A stretch of DNA of 64,000 nucleotides, taken from Dyella halodurans. Its GTDB lineage: Bacteria; Pseudomonadota; Gammaproteobacteria; Xanthomonadales; Rhodanobacteraceae. Made by a program: the position numbers and the translations under genes. Shown piece by piece: positions 10,349 through 18,359 of this stretch (the first letter of the stretch is position 1; every line of letters begins with the position of its first letter). Below the pieces are notes generated by a model. The model saw nothing but the letters and a program-made list of their open reading frames with translations, ran no database searches and was not told the origin of the DNA. The stretch is taken from assembly GCF_026283925.1 (NCBI RefSeq), contig NZ_JAPDPF010000007.1, positions 226,256 through 290,255 of the forward strand, in the 5' to 3' direction.

Positions 10349-10933
10349 TTAAGCCGCCTTGCGCGACACCACACCGATGCTGGCGTGGGCCGACTTCAAC
10401 GATTCAGCCTTGTTGTCCTCGCTGATCGCCACGCCTTCGGCACGCACGAACTCGATGTCGGTGACGCCAAGGAAGGCGAACACGGCACGCAGGTAGGGTT
10501 CCTGGAAGTCGAACGACTGAGCGGCGCTGCCTTCGCTATAGATGCCGCCACGGCTGGAGGCGATGATCACGCGCTTGCCACCAGCCAGGCCTTCCGGACC
10601 GTTGGGGCCGTAGCGGAACGTCTTGCCGGCCACGGCAATGCGATCGATCCACGCCTTGAGCTGGCTCGGGATCGAGAAGTTGTACATCGGCGCACCGATG
10701 ACCACCACGTCGGCGGCGAGGAAGTCGTCCATCATCTGGGCGCCGAGCACGGTGCTCGGATCGCTGGCGTCGGAGACCGGGGTCCAGTGTGAAAGCGGGT
10801 TGGCCACCAGGTCGTGGTAGACCACTTCGGTGCCGGGCTGGCCACGGGTCAGTTCGGCTACGATGGCGGCGGTCAGGCCACGTGAAACAGAGTGGCCACC
10901 CAGGGCGCTGGCGTCGAGATGCAACAGTTTCAT
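10349..10933 (-). CDS. azoR: FMN-dependent NADH:azoreductase
   Basis: 194 residues with a flavodoxin-like fold. The first strand and phosphate-binding loop (MKLLHLDASALGGHSVSRGL), the APMYNFSIPSQLKAWIDR block (about 96-113) that contacts FMN, and VIIASSRGGIY (about 135-145) match AzoR. The family reduces azo compounds and quinones by two-electron transfer from NADH and is linked to thiol-specific and quinone stress in E. coli. It is divergently transcribed from a LysR-type gene 114 bases away, an arrangement typical of a regulator controlling its neighbour. Cytoplasmic; full length. Confidence 0.95.
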   Translation of the reverse strand: MKLLHLDASALGGHSVSRGLTAAIVAELTRGQPGTEVVYHDLVANPLSHWTPVSDASDPSTVLGAQMMDDFLAADVVVIGAPMYNFSIPSQLKAWIDRIAVAGKTFRYGPNGPEGLAGGKRVIIASSRGGIYSEGSAAQSFDFQEPYLRAVFAFLGVTDIEFVRAEGVAISEDNKAESLKSAHASIGVVSRKAA

Positions 10934-11047
10934 GGTGTTTCCTCAGTGACGGGCCGGGTCTACCGGCGACCGAGCTAAGGTACATTCGCGACAATTGACT
11001 GATAAGCCGGGTAAAATCGAACGTATTGTTCCATCAAGGAAACGGTG

Positions 11048-12001
11048 ATGACGGTGTTGGATGGCGCCCTGCAGGACCTCAACGACCTGTACTTCTTCGC
11101 GGCCGTGGTCGAACACGGCGGTTTCTCCTCCGCAGGACGGGCCCTGGGCATCCCCAAATCGCGCCTGAGCAAGCGCATTGCCCAGCTGGAAGAGCGCCTG
11201 GGCGTGCGCTTGCTACAACGGACTACCCGCCGTTTCGTGGTGACCGAAGTGGGCGAGCGCTTCTACGGTCACTGCCGCGCCGTACTGGAAGAGGCGCGGG
11301 CGGCCCAGGACGCGGTGGACGAGTTGCGCTCCGAACCCCGCGGCGTGGTGCGGGTGAGCTGCCCGGTTTCCCTGGTGCAGTCGGTGCTGGCGCATGTCCT
11401 GCCGGATTTCCTGGCGCAGCACCCCAAGATGCAGGTGCGCCTGCAGGCCACCGACCGGCGCGTCGACGTGATCGGCGAAGGCTTCGACGTGGCGATCCGC
11501 GTACGCAGCAAGCTGGATACCGACGCCACCCTGGTCATGCGCACGTTCGGCCAGTCGCGCGTCTTGCCGGTGGCCAGCCCCGATCTGCTCAAGCGGCACG
11601 GTCGCCCGCAGGTTCCCGCGGACCTGTCCGGCCTGCCGGCCCTGACCATGAACGAGCACGAGGGTGCGCAGAGCTGGGAGCTGCTCGATGCCCAGGGCGA
11701 GCGCGTCGTGGTCGATATCCAGCCGCGCCTGATCTGCGGCGATTTCGCTGCGTTGCTGGCGGGGGCCAAGCGCGGCATCGGCGTGACCCTGCTGCCCGAG
11801 TTCGTCTGTGGACCGGCGGTAGCGCGTGGCGAGCTGGAAGTGGTGTTGCCCGAATGGAGCGTGCCACAGGGCACCATGCATTTCGTTTATCCCAGCCGCC
11901 GTGGCCTGCTGCCCGGCGTGCGCGCGTTCGTCGATTTCCTGGCCGAGCAATTGCCGGACGCGGTGCGCCGCAACCACGAGGAATGCAGCAAGTTCCTCTG
12001 A
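11048..12001 (+). CDS. LysR-type regulator, probable controller of azoR
   Basis: 317 residues. The ATG at 11048 is preferred over the GTG three bases earlier because AAGGAA lies six bases upstream. Residues about 9-68 form the winged helix-turn-helix (FAAVVEHGGFSSAGRALGIP ... RLSKRIAQLEERLGVRLLQR). The remainder is the periplasmic-binding-protein-like effector domain (RVSCPVSLVQSVLAHVLP ... FDVAIRVR). Sequence style is that of the large PecT/DsdC-unrelated 'CrgA/AphB-like' LysR group next to quinone or azo reductases. Its divergence from azoR suggests it senses a quinone-like or electrophilic compound; that is inference. Confidence 0.9.
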   Translation: MTVLDGALQDLNDLYFFAAVVEHGGFSSAGRALGIPKSRLSKRIAQLEERLGVRLLQRTTRRFVVTEVGERFYGHCRAVLEEARAAQDAVDELRSEPRGVVRVSCPVSLVQSVLAHVLPDFLAQHPKMQVRLQATDRRVDVIGEGFDVAIRVRSKLDTDATLVMRTFGQSRVLPVASPDLLKRHGRPQVPADLSGLPALTMNEHEGAQSWELLDAQGERVVVDIQPRLICGDFAALLAGAKRGIGVTLLPEFVCGPAVARGELEVVLPEWSVPQGTMHFVYPSRRGLLPGVRAFVDFLAEQLPDAVRRNHEECSKFL

Positions 12002-12067
12002 TTCCTTGACCAGGCGCGCGCCATGCCGCGTGCTAGCATCCCATTTAGCCATCCAGACATCCGAATC

Positions 12068-13213
12068 ATGCATATCGACACCAAGCTTCCGAAAGTGGGA
12101 ACCACCATCTTCAGCGTCATGAGCCAGCTGGCGATGGAGCACAAGGCGGTCAACCTTGGCCAGGGATTCCCGGATTTCGAGCCGCCGCAGCCGCTGCGCG
12201 ATGCGATCACCCGCGCCATGGGCGAAGGCCGCAACCAATATGCGCCGGGCATCGGCCTGCCGTCGCTGCGCGAGCAGATCGCGCTCAAGACCGAGCGCAT
12301 GTATGGCCGCAAGATCAGTGCCGATAGCGAGGTCACGGTAACGTCGGGCGCCACCGAGGCGCTGTTCGCCGCCATTGCCGCGGTCGTGCGGGCGGGCGAC
12401 GAGGTGATCGTGTTCGATCCGGCTTATGACAGCTACGAGCCGGCGATCGAGCTGCAGGGTGCGCGTGCGGTGCATATCCCGCTGGTCGCGCCGACCTTCG
12501 CGGTCGACTGGCAGCGTGTGCGTGATGCGGTGACGCCCAGGACGCGCATGATCCTGATCAACAGCCCGCATAACCCGACCGGTGCGGTGCTGTCGTCGGC
12601 CGATCTGGAAGAGCTCGCCGATATCGTGCGAGATACCGAGATCGTGGTGCTGTCGGACGAAGTGTACGAACACATCGTGTACGACGGCGCCCAGCACGAG
12701 AGCGTGTTGCGTCATCCGGAACTGGCCGAGCGCAGCTTCGTGGTGTCGTCGTTCGGCAAGACCTATCACTGCACCGGCTGGAAGCTGGGCTATGCGGTGG
12801 CGCCGAAGGCGCTGTCGGCGGAGTTCCGCAAGGTGCATCAATACCTCACGTTCTGCACGTTTCATCCGGCCCAGGTCGCGTTCGCGGAATTCATGGCGAG
12901 CACGCTGGAGCACTACCTGGAGCTGCCGGCGTTCTACCAAGCTAAGCGCGATCGCTTCCGCGACTTGATCAAGCCGTCGCGGCTGAAGCTGCTCGATGTG
13001 CCGGGTGGCTATTTCCAGTTGGTGGACTACTCGGCCATCAGCCAGCAGGACGACATCGCTTTTAGCGAGTGGCTGGTGAAGGAAGGCGGCGTGGCGGCGA
13101 TTCCGTTGACGCCGTTCTACGACGTTGCGCCGGGCACCCACCTGTTGCGCCTGTGCTTCGCCAAGAGCGATGCCACCATGGAAGCTGCCGCGGAGCGTCT
13201 ATGCAAACTTTGA
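12068..13213 (+). CDS. ybdL: Methionine/aromatic aminotransferase, YbdL type
   Basis: 381 residues, fold-type I class I/II PLP aminotransferase. VNLGQGFPDFEPP (about 29-41) is the usual substrate/PLP-side start, NSPHNPTGAVL the conserved Asn-Pro region, DEVYEHIVYD the PLP-ring aspartate/tyrosine, and SSFGKTYHCTGWKLGY contains the Schiff-base lysine (K231). Similarity is to YbdL and KAT-like enzymes that transaminate 4-methylthio-2-oxobutanoate with glutamine. The start is placed at 12068 because conservation begins there; no strong ribosome-binding site is seen. The stop overlaps the start of the next gene by 13 bases, and that gene encodes an omega-amidase, which fits glutamine as the amino donor. 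Confidence 0.92.
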   Translation: MHIDTKLPKVGTTIFSVMSQLAMEHKAVNLGQGFPDFEPPQPLRDAITRAMGEGRNQYAPGIGLPSLREQIALKTERMYGRKISADSEVTVTSGATEALFAAIAAVVRAGDEVIVFDPAYDSYEPAIELQGARAVHIPLVAPTFAVDWQRVRDAVTPRTRMILINSPHNPTGAVLSSADLEELADIVRDTEIVVLSDEVYEHIVYDGAQHESVLRHPELAERSFVVSSFGKTYHCTGWKLGYAVAPKALSAEFRKVHQYLTFCTFHPAQVAFAEFMASTLEHYLELPAFYQAKRDRFRDLIKPSRLKLLDVPGGYFQLVDYSAISQQDDIAFSEWLVKEGGVAAIPLTPFYDVAPGTHLLRLCFAKSDATMEAAAERLCKL

Positions 13214-14004
13214 GAATAAGCCTGGTGCAGGGCGCGACGCGCTGGCACGATGCGCCGGCCAATCGCGCCTACTACGGCGAGCTGGTGCGGCGAGTGGTGG
13301 GACAGACTGATCTGGTCGTGTTGCCGGAAACCTTCATGTCCGGCTTCAGCAATGACACCCGCGCCAGTGCCGAGACGATGGAGGGCGAAGGGGTGGCGTG
13401 GATGCGTGCCTTGGCGTCCGAGGTCGACGCCGTGGTCTGCGGCAGCCTCGCCATTCGCGAGGACGACACGGTCTACAACCGCCTGATCTGGGCGCGTCCC
13501 GACGGCAGCTACGAGCAGTACGACAAGCGTCATCTGTTTCGCATGGCGGGCGAACATACGCGTTATGGCGGCGGTAGCGAGCGGCTGGTCGTGGAACTCA
13601 AGGGCTGGCGCATCCTGCCGCAGGTTTGCTACGACCTGCGCTTTCCCGTGTGGCTGCGCAATGGTCGCCGCGCAGAAGCAACCGGCGGCATGGACTACGA
13701 CCTTGCCTTGTTCGTGGCGAACTGGCCGGCGCCGCGCCGACAGCCGTGGCGCACCTTGCTGCGCGCACGCGCGATCGAAAACCTGAGCTACGTCGTTGGC
13801 CTTAATCGCGTAGGCGTCGATGGCAACGAGCTGCCTTATGCGGGCGACAGCGCGGTGATCGATCCGGTCGGCGAAGCGCTGGTCGAGCTCGGATCACAGG
13901 AGCAGGTGGTGACCGTCACGGTGGATCCCGCACCGCTGCTCGCGCATCGCGAACGATTCCCTGCGTGGATGGATGCCGACCGCTTCACGCTCGACGTTGG
14001 CTGA
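13201..14004 (+). CDS. yafV: Omega-amidase YafV (nitrilase superfamily)
   Basis: 267 residues with the nitrilase catalytic triad: Glu43 in LPETFMSGF, Lys109 in QYDKRHLF and Cys143 in QVCYDLRFPV. YafV/Nit2-type enzymes hydrolyse 2-oxoglutaramate (and 2-oxosuccinamate) to the keto acid and ammonia. Starting at ATG 13201 it overlaps the aminotransferase by 13 bases in another frame, so the two are very likely translated together. The product of glutamine-dependent transamination by YbdL, 2-oxoglutaramate, is the substrate here; removing it pulls the transamination forward. A strong hairpin terminator follows. Confidence 0.93.
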   Translation: MQTLRISLVQGATRWHDAPANRAYYGELVRRVVGQTDLVVLPETFMSGFSNDTRASAETMEGEGVAWMRALASEVDAVVCGSLAIREDDTVYNRLIWARPDGSYEQYDKRHLFRMAGEHTRYGGGSERLVVELKGWRILPQVCYDLRFPVWLRNGRRAEATGGMDYDLALFVANWPAPRRQPWRTLLRARAIENLSYVVGLNRVGVDGNELPYAGDSAVIDPVGEALVELGSQEQVVTVTVDPAPLLAHRERFPAWMDADRFTLDVG

Positions 14005-14118
14005 AGGAATAGCCGCGCGTCTCCCTCTGACGTCCGTCATAGAGCGCTTGTGGAATGGCTATGCATCGCGCTGCGACCTAGCATCTGCATCGAGCGGGCG
14101 AAACAGGGGAGCAGGCAC

Positions 14119-14143
14119 GAAGGCCGCCGAGGGGGCGGCCTTC
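14119..14143. terminator. Bidirectional hairpin between yafV and the arsC-like gene
   Basis: Ten-pair stem GAAGGCCGCC (14119-14128) with 14134-14143 and a five-base loop, placed between convergent genes. Confidence 0.7.
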
Positions 14144-14156
14144 GTTGGTTCTCGTC

Positions 14157-14504
14157 CTAGAGAATCGCCAGCACCGCTTCCGGTGGCCGGCCGATCGCGG
14201 CCTTGCCGTTGGCGACCACGATCGGGCGCTCGATCAGTCGCGGATGACTGGCCAGTGCAGCGATAAGCGTCGTGTCATCGAGCGAGGGGTCATCCAGACC
14301 CAGCTCGCTGTATTCCGCCTCGCCCTTGCGCATCAGGTCGCGCGGCGTCATGCCGAGCATGTCCAGCAGTTGCGACAGCTCGGCGGCGCTGGGTGGCGTG
14401 TCGAGGTAGTTGATCACCTCGCACACCTGGTCTCGCGCCTCGAGTAGCGCCAGGGTCTCGCGCGACTTCGAGCAGCGGTTGTTGTGATAGATGCGTACCG
14501 TCAT
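14157..14504 (-). CDS. ArsC-family reductase-like protein (YfgD type)
   Basis: 115 residues of the glutaredoxin-linked ArsC fold. HNNRCSKSRETLALL (7-21) holds the single active cysteine (C11), and HPRLIERPIVV (about 86-96) the conserved arginines near the substrate pocket. Members of this length and sequence are usually the YfgD branch, whose physiological role is not settled, rather than plasmid-type arsenate reductases; no ars operon genes are near. It ends next to the shared terminator with yafV and lies downstream of rluB on the same strand (14-base gap), so it may be the last gene of the scpA-scpB-rluB unit. Confidence 0.88.
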   Translation of the reverse strand: MTVRIYHNNRCSKSRETLALLEARDQVCEVINYLDTPPSAAELSQLLDMLGMTPRDLMRKGEAEYSELGLDDPSLDDTTLIAALASHPRLIERPIVVANGKAAIGRPPEAVLAIL

Positions 14505-14518
14505 GGACAGCTGCAGGC

Positions 14519-16051
14519 TCAGCGGTTGCCGCTGCGGTTACCACCGCGACTGCCGCCACCACCGCCGTGCGGACGTCCACCGCCGCCATGCGGACGCGGG
14601 CCGCCAGCGCCTTGGGGGCGATTGCCGCCGCGCGATTGCGGTCGGCCGCCTTGTCCCTGACCGGGACGGCCAGCCGGCTTGCCGCCGCGATTGCCGCCCG
14701 TGTTGCCGGCGCCAGCGCCGCCATACGGACTGCTTCCGCGCCCTTCGGCCGTGCCGCGACCGCCGCCAAACGACCTGCCGCCTTCCGCGGGGCGTCCACC
14801 GTACGGCTTGTTGCCGCCTTCGGCCGAGCGAGCACCGAACGGCTTGCCACCACCAGGACCGCGACGGTTGCCGGCGCCTGCACCAGGGCCGGCGGGGCCG
14901 CCGCTGCGGCCACCTTCACGGCTCTCGCCAGCGAACCAGGTGCGCACCGACGGCAGCTCCTGGCCCGGGGCGACGCCACGCCGGTTCTTGTTACGCTGCA
15001 TGGTGTTGCCCGAGCGCTCGGGGCGGGCGACGTTGCCGTTCACTTCCTTGCCACCCGGGCGACGGCGCTGCTGCTTGCCGCGCGCGGGTTCCTCGCGAAT
15101 GCGATCGTAGGCGCGCAGTTCGCGTGCCTCGTCCTGATAGCCGGAACTGTAGCCGCCGGTGGCGCCGCGCTCGGGGCGATACTCGGTGACGTTGCGCGGC
15201 GCACGCCGCTGGTGCAGTACCGGGCTCAAGGTGAGCACCGGCTGCGGTGCGCCAAGGCCCGTGGTCTTGCGCAGCTCCTTGACCGACTCCTCGCCCAGCG
15301 CTTCGCAATCACCGCGACGCAGGGTGCGCGGCAGTTCGATGCTGCCGTAGCGGATGCGCTTCAGGCGGCTGACCAGGAAACCCTGGGAATCCCACAAGCG
15401 GCGCACTTCGCGATTGCGGCCTTCGCGGATCACCACGCGGAACCAGCTATGGCTGCCGCCGCGGCTGATCACGGCGATCTCGTCGAAGCGGGCGGGGCCG
15501 TCTTCCAGTTCCACCCCGGCTTTCAGCTTCTCGATGATTTCATCGGGCACTTCGCCGTGGACGCGGCACAGGTATTCGCGCTCGAGCCCGCTCTTGGGGT
15601 GCATCAGTGCGTTGGCCAACTCGCCATCGGTGGTGAGCAGCAGCAGGCCGGTGGTGTTGATGTCCAGACGACCCACGGCGACCCAGCGCGCACCCTTGAG
15701 GCGCGGCAGCTGTTCGAACACGGTGGGACGGCCTTCGGGATCCTCGCGCGTGGTCACCACGCCTTCGGGCTTGTGATAGACCAGCACTTCGGTCTCGTCG
15801 CGGTTGTCGGTGGCGACGATGAACTGCTTGCCGTCCAGCACCACGCGGTCGCCGGCATGGACGCCGGCGCCAATGGTGGCGGGCGCGCCATTCAATTCAA
15901 CTTCGCCAGCCTGGATGCGCTGCTCCAGCATGCGACGCGAGCCGAGGCCGGCATTGGCCAGCACCTTGTGCAGGCGCTCTTCAAGCGCGGGGGCGGCGTC
16001 TTCGCGCGGGGTGCGCTTAAGGGTCAAAACGGATTTTTGCGGCGCAGTCAT
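14519..16051 (-). CDS. rluB: 23S rRNA pseudouridine synthase RluB with long Gly/Arg tail
   Basis: 510 residues. Residues about 24-75 are an S4 RNA-binding domain. The RsuA/RluB-type catalytic domain follows, with the essential aspartate D130 in VGRLDINTTGLLL and the basic VIREGRNREVRRLWDS near 220. This enzyme makes pseudouridine 2605 in 23S rRNA in E. coli. From about residue 300 on, the protein is a low-complexity tail of Gly, Arg, Pro, Asn and Gln (RGG, GGGRPHGGG units), roughly 200 residues, probably disordered and RNA-binding. The ATG overlaps the stop of scpB (ATGA), an operon order common in proteobacteria. Confidence 0.95.
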   Translation of the reverse strand: MTAPQKSVLTLKRTPREDAAPALEERLHKVLANAGLGSRRMLEQRIQAGEVELNGAPATIGAGVHAGDRVVLDGKQFIVATDNRDETEVLVYHKPEGVVTTREDPEGRPTVFEQLPRLKGARWVAVGRLDINTTGLLLLTTDGELANALMHPKSGLEREYLCRVHGEVPDEIIEKLKAGVELEDGPARFDEIAVISRGGSHSWFRVVIREGRNREVRRLWDSQGFLVSRLKRIRYGSIELPRTLRRGDCEALGEESVKELRKTTGLGAPQPVLTLSPVLHQRRAPRNVTEYRPERGATGGYSSGYQDEARELRAYDRIREEPARGKQQRRRPGGKEVNGNVARPERSGNTMQRNKNRRGVAPGQELPSVRTWFAGESREGGRSGGPAGPGAGAGNRRGPGGGKPFGARSAEGGNKPYGGRPAEGGRSFGGGRGTAEGRGSSPYGGAGAGNTGGNRGGKPAGRPGQGQGGRPQSRGGNRPQGAGGPRPHGGGGRPHGGGGGSRGGNRSGNR

Positions 16052-16923
16052 GCGCGGTACTCCTCAGTGTCTTGCGTGGCGTCGCCGTGGTCGGCGTCCG
16101 CGCGGGTCGCTGCCTCGTCGGCAGTGTCTGTCGGTGATACGGCGTGCGTGGCAGCGCCGGGTTCGGATGGTGCGCTGGCAACGTCAATGGTCAGCGCTTG
16201 TTCTTCGGAAGGTGCTTCGACAATGGCGGGCTTCTGGGCCAGGTCGCCATCCATGGGTTCGGACGTTTCGCCGGTGATCGCCACGACGTCTTCGCCGGCT
16301 ACCACCAGGGGTTCGTTCTCTTCGTCCGGATCGATCGGCAGGTCGCGCACGATGCGGGCAGGGAGGGGATTCTGGTCGATCCGCATCTGCGGGTCTTCCA
16401 TGTCGCGGATTTCCGAAAGCGGTGGCAGCTCGTCCAGCGATTTCAGGTTGAAGTAGTCGAGGAAGGCGCGGGTGGTACCGAACAGCGCGGGCTTGCCGGG
16501 AACGTCCCGGTAGCCGACCACGCGGATCCATTCGCGCTCTTCCATGGTCTTGATGATGCTGGAGGACACCACCACGCCGCGGATCTGTTCGATCTCCGGG
16601 CGGGTGATCGGCTGGCGGTAGGCGATCAAGGCCAGCGTTTCCAGCAAGGCTCGGGAATAGCGGCTAGGCCGTTCCGTCCACATCTTCGACAGCCACTGAT
16701 GCATGTCCTGGCGGACCTGGTAGCGGAAGCCGGAAGCCACTTCCTGCAGCTCCACGCCGCGGCCGCTGCAGTCCGCGGCCAGCGCTTCCAGCGCCTTGGC
16801 CACCTCCTCGCGACCGACCTCGTCCTCCTCGCCGAACAGCTCCAGCAACTGGGGGATGGTCATCGGCTGCGTGGTCGCCAGCAGCGCCGCCTCGATAATG
16901 GGTTTGAGTTGCTCGATCTGCAT
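16048..16923 (-). CDS. scpB: Segregation and condensation protein B
   Basis: 291 residues. The N-terminal about 180 residues contain the two winged-helix domains of ScpB (IEAALLATTQPMTIPQL at 10-26, ALLETLALIAYRQPITRPEI near 92-111, FGTTRAFLDYFNLKSLDELPPL near 146-167). ScpB dimers bind ScpA and the SMC ATPase in the condensin complex that organises and segregates the chromosome. The last about 100 residues are acidic and of low conservation, probably disordered; they are longer than in short ScpB proteins. It lies 59 bases after scpA and overlaps rluB by ATGA. Confidence 0.96.
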   Translation of the reverse strand: MQIEQLKPIIEAALLATTQPMTIPQLLELFGEEDEVGREEVAKALEALAADCSGRGVELQEVASGFRYQVRQDMHQWLSKMWTERPSRYSRALLETLALIAYRQPITRPEIEQIRGVVVSSSIIKTMEEREWIRVVGYRDVPGKPALFGTTRAFLDYFNLKSLDELPPLSEIRDMEDPQMRIDQNPLPARIVRDLPIDPDEENEPLVVAGEDVVAITGETSEPMDGDLAQKPAIVEAPSEEQALTIDVASAPSEPGAATHAVSPTDTADEAATRADADHGDATQDTEEYRA

Positions 16924-16982
16924 TTAGAGCATGGCTCTCAGGTCGGATGCGGATTCATTGGGTGCCGGCGGATGGCTGCGGC

Positions 16983-17888
16983 CTATTCGGCAGCGGCGGC
17001 CGGTTCGTCGGCGATGTCTTCGACGGGCTCCTCGGCGCGTCCCATCTTGGCTCTGACGTAAATCGGCGCCAGCGCTTCTTCCTGCACAATCTCCACCAGC
17101 ATCTCCTTGGCCAGCTCCAGCATGGCCAGGAACGTCACCACCACGCCCAGGCGTCCTTCGCTCACGTCGAACAGTGTCTCGAAGCGCTGGAACGTGTGGT
17201 CGTCCAGCCGAGCCAGCAGTTCGCCCATGCGTTGGCGGACGCTAAGCGCCTCGCGCTTGATGGCGTGATGCCCGAACAGCTCGGCGCGGTGCATCACGTC
17301 CTTCAGCGCCAGCAGCATTTCCTTGAGATCGAGCGGTGGTGGCAGCTTGATCACGTTGCGCTCGCCCACATCGGCGTGGGCTGGCGCGAAATCGCGCTCC
17401 ATGCGGGGCAGGGCGTCGATGTCTTCCGCCGCCCGCTTGAAGCGCTCGTACTCCTGCAACCGCCTGACCAGCTCGGCGCGAGGGTCTTCCTCCAGGCCTT
17501 CCTCGGCCGGCGGCCGCGGCAGCAGCAGCCGCGATTTGATCTCGCCGAGGATGGCCGCCATCAACAGGTATTCGGCGGCCAGCTCCAGGCGCATCACGTC
17601 GCGCATCATCTCGATGTAGTCCATGTACTGCCGGGTGATCTCGGCGACAGGGATATCGAGAATGTCCAGGTTCTGCCGACGGATCAGGTAGAGCAAAAGA
17701 TCCAGCGGCCCTTCGAACGCCTCGAGTATGACCTCGAGCGCATCCGGCGGGATGTACAGGTCCTGCGGCATCTGCAACATCGGTTCGCCGCGCACGATGG
17801 CCAGCGGCATTTCCTGCTGTTGCGGTACCGACGCAAACGCGTCTTGCGGCGCTGTGACCGCCTGAGGCTCGGTTGGCTCAGTACTCAT
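16983..17888 (-). CDS. scpA: Segregation and condensation protein A (kleisin)
   Basis: 301 residues from ATG 17888 (a TTG three bases before is less likely). After about 50 variable residues, FEGPLDLLLYLIRRQNLDI (about 58-76) is the kleisin N-terminal helix that contacts the SMC neck, followed by EYLLMAAILGEIKSRLLLP. The C-terminal winged helix (VTFLAMLELAKEMLVEIVQ, about 250-268) contacts the SMC head. ScpA bridges SMC and ScpB in bacterial condensin. It is the first gene of scpA-scpB-rluB, transcribed away from dinB. Confidence 0.96.
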   Translation of the reverse strand: MSTEPTEPQAVTAPQDAFASVPQQQEMPLAIVRGEPMLQMPQDLYIPPDALEVILEAFEGPLDLLLYLIRRQNLDILDIPVAEITRQYMDYIEMMRDVMRLELAAEYLLMAAILGEIKSRLLLPRPPAEEGLEEDPRAELVRRLQEYERFKRAAEDIDALPRMERDFAPAHADVGERNVIKLPPPLDLKEMLLALKDVMHRAELFGHHAIKREALSVRQRMGELLARLDDHTFQRFETLFDVSEGRLGVVVTFLAMLELAKEMLVEIVQEEALAPIYVRAKMGRAEEPVEDIADEPAAAAE

Positions 17889-18359
17889 CAATACATGTCG
17901 TTGGGCCGCCCATGACGGCTTGCGTTGCTTTCAACACGTTATAGGAAACGTTCTGTCCCATCGGCATTCGTTCGACGAATGTCCCCGCACGGATCGCGGC
18001 CACTGGCTGGCAATCCTTTGAAGCTAACTTGCGCGATGCCTAGCCGGTGCGCCTCGCGTCACCGTCACGGGCATGCATGATGAAATCGCGCCATTCGCGT
18101 TTCGACCAGGCTGACCGTGAACGACCTTTGAGCGGCTCTGGCGCGTAAAGATCACGGCAAGGACGCAAGCCAAAACGTGACGAAACCCGCGTCATTGGCT
18201 GTTCAATAGGTCGGCTGAGTGCATCGGAATGGGGGCCGTTGCGGTCGATCTTGGCCGATCGTGCGGCGCACCCTTGGACCTTTGCGAGACCAAGATTAGC
18301 CGCTGTAAGCCGGCAAGTCCAGTACACCTGGCGCCCGTCCGGCGTCAAAATAGCAAGTC
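17889..18359. other. Divergent scpA-dinB intergenic region, no clear gene
   Basis: A gap of about 470 bases between divergent genes, long for this gene-dense window. A possible 102-codon frame on the minus strand (18040-18348) has no recognisable family and atypical composition, so I do not call it. The only clear structure is the palindrome at 17965-17981. Promoters for scpA and dinB must lie here. Confidence 0.5.
17965..17981. promoter_or_regulatory. Palindrome, possible operator in front of scpA/dinB
   Basis: CATTCGT-TCG-ACGAATG, two 7-base arms around a 3-base centre, 77 bases upstream of scpA. No match to the E. coli SOS box is claimed. Confidence 0.3.

Noticed and set aside
10981..11040. 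Possible sigma-70 promoter TTGACT...TAAAAT between azoR and the LysR gene
   Set aside because: The spacer is only 11 bases, too short for a standard promoter.
12001..12067. Possible SAM-responsive leader upstream of the methionine-type aminotransferase
   Set aside because: The leader is too short and lacks any recognisable aptamer stem set.
14567..16456. 629-codon plus-strand frame opposite rluB/scpB
   Set aside because: Antisense shadow caused by high GC and the Gly/Arg tail; the minus-strand genes are unambiguous.
18040..18348. 102-codon minus-strand frame in the scpA-dinB gap, with a faint DUF397-like ending
   Set aside because: No convincing start context or conserved core; DUF397 is typical of actinobacteria. 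Probably chance.
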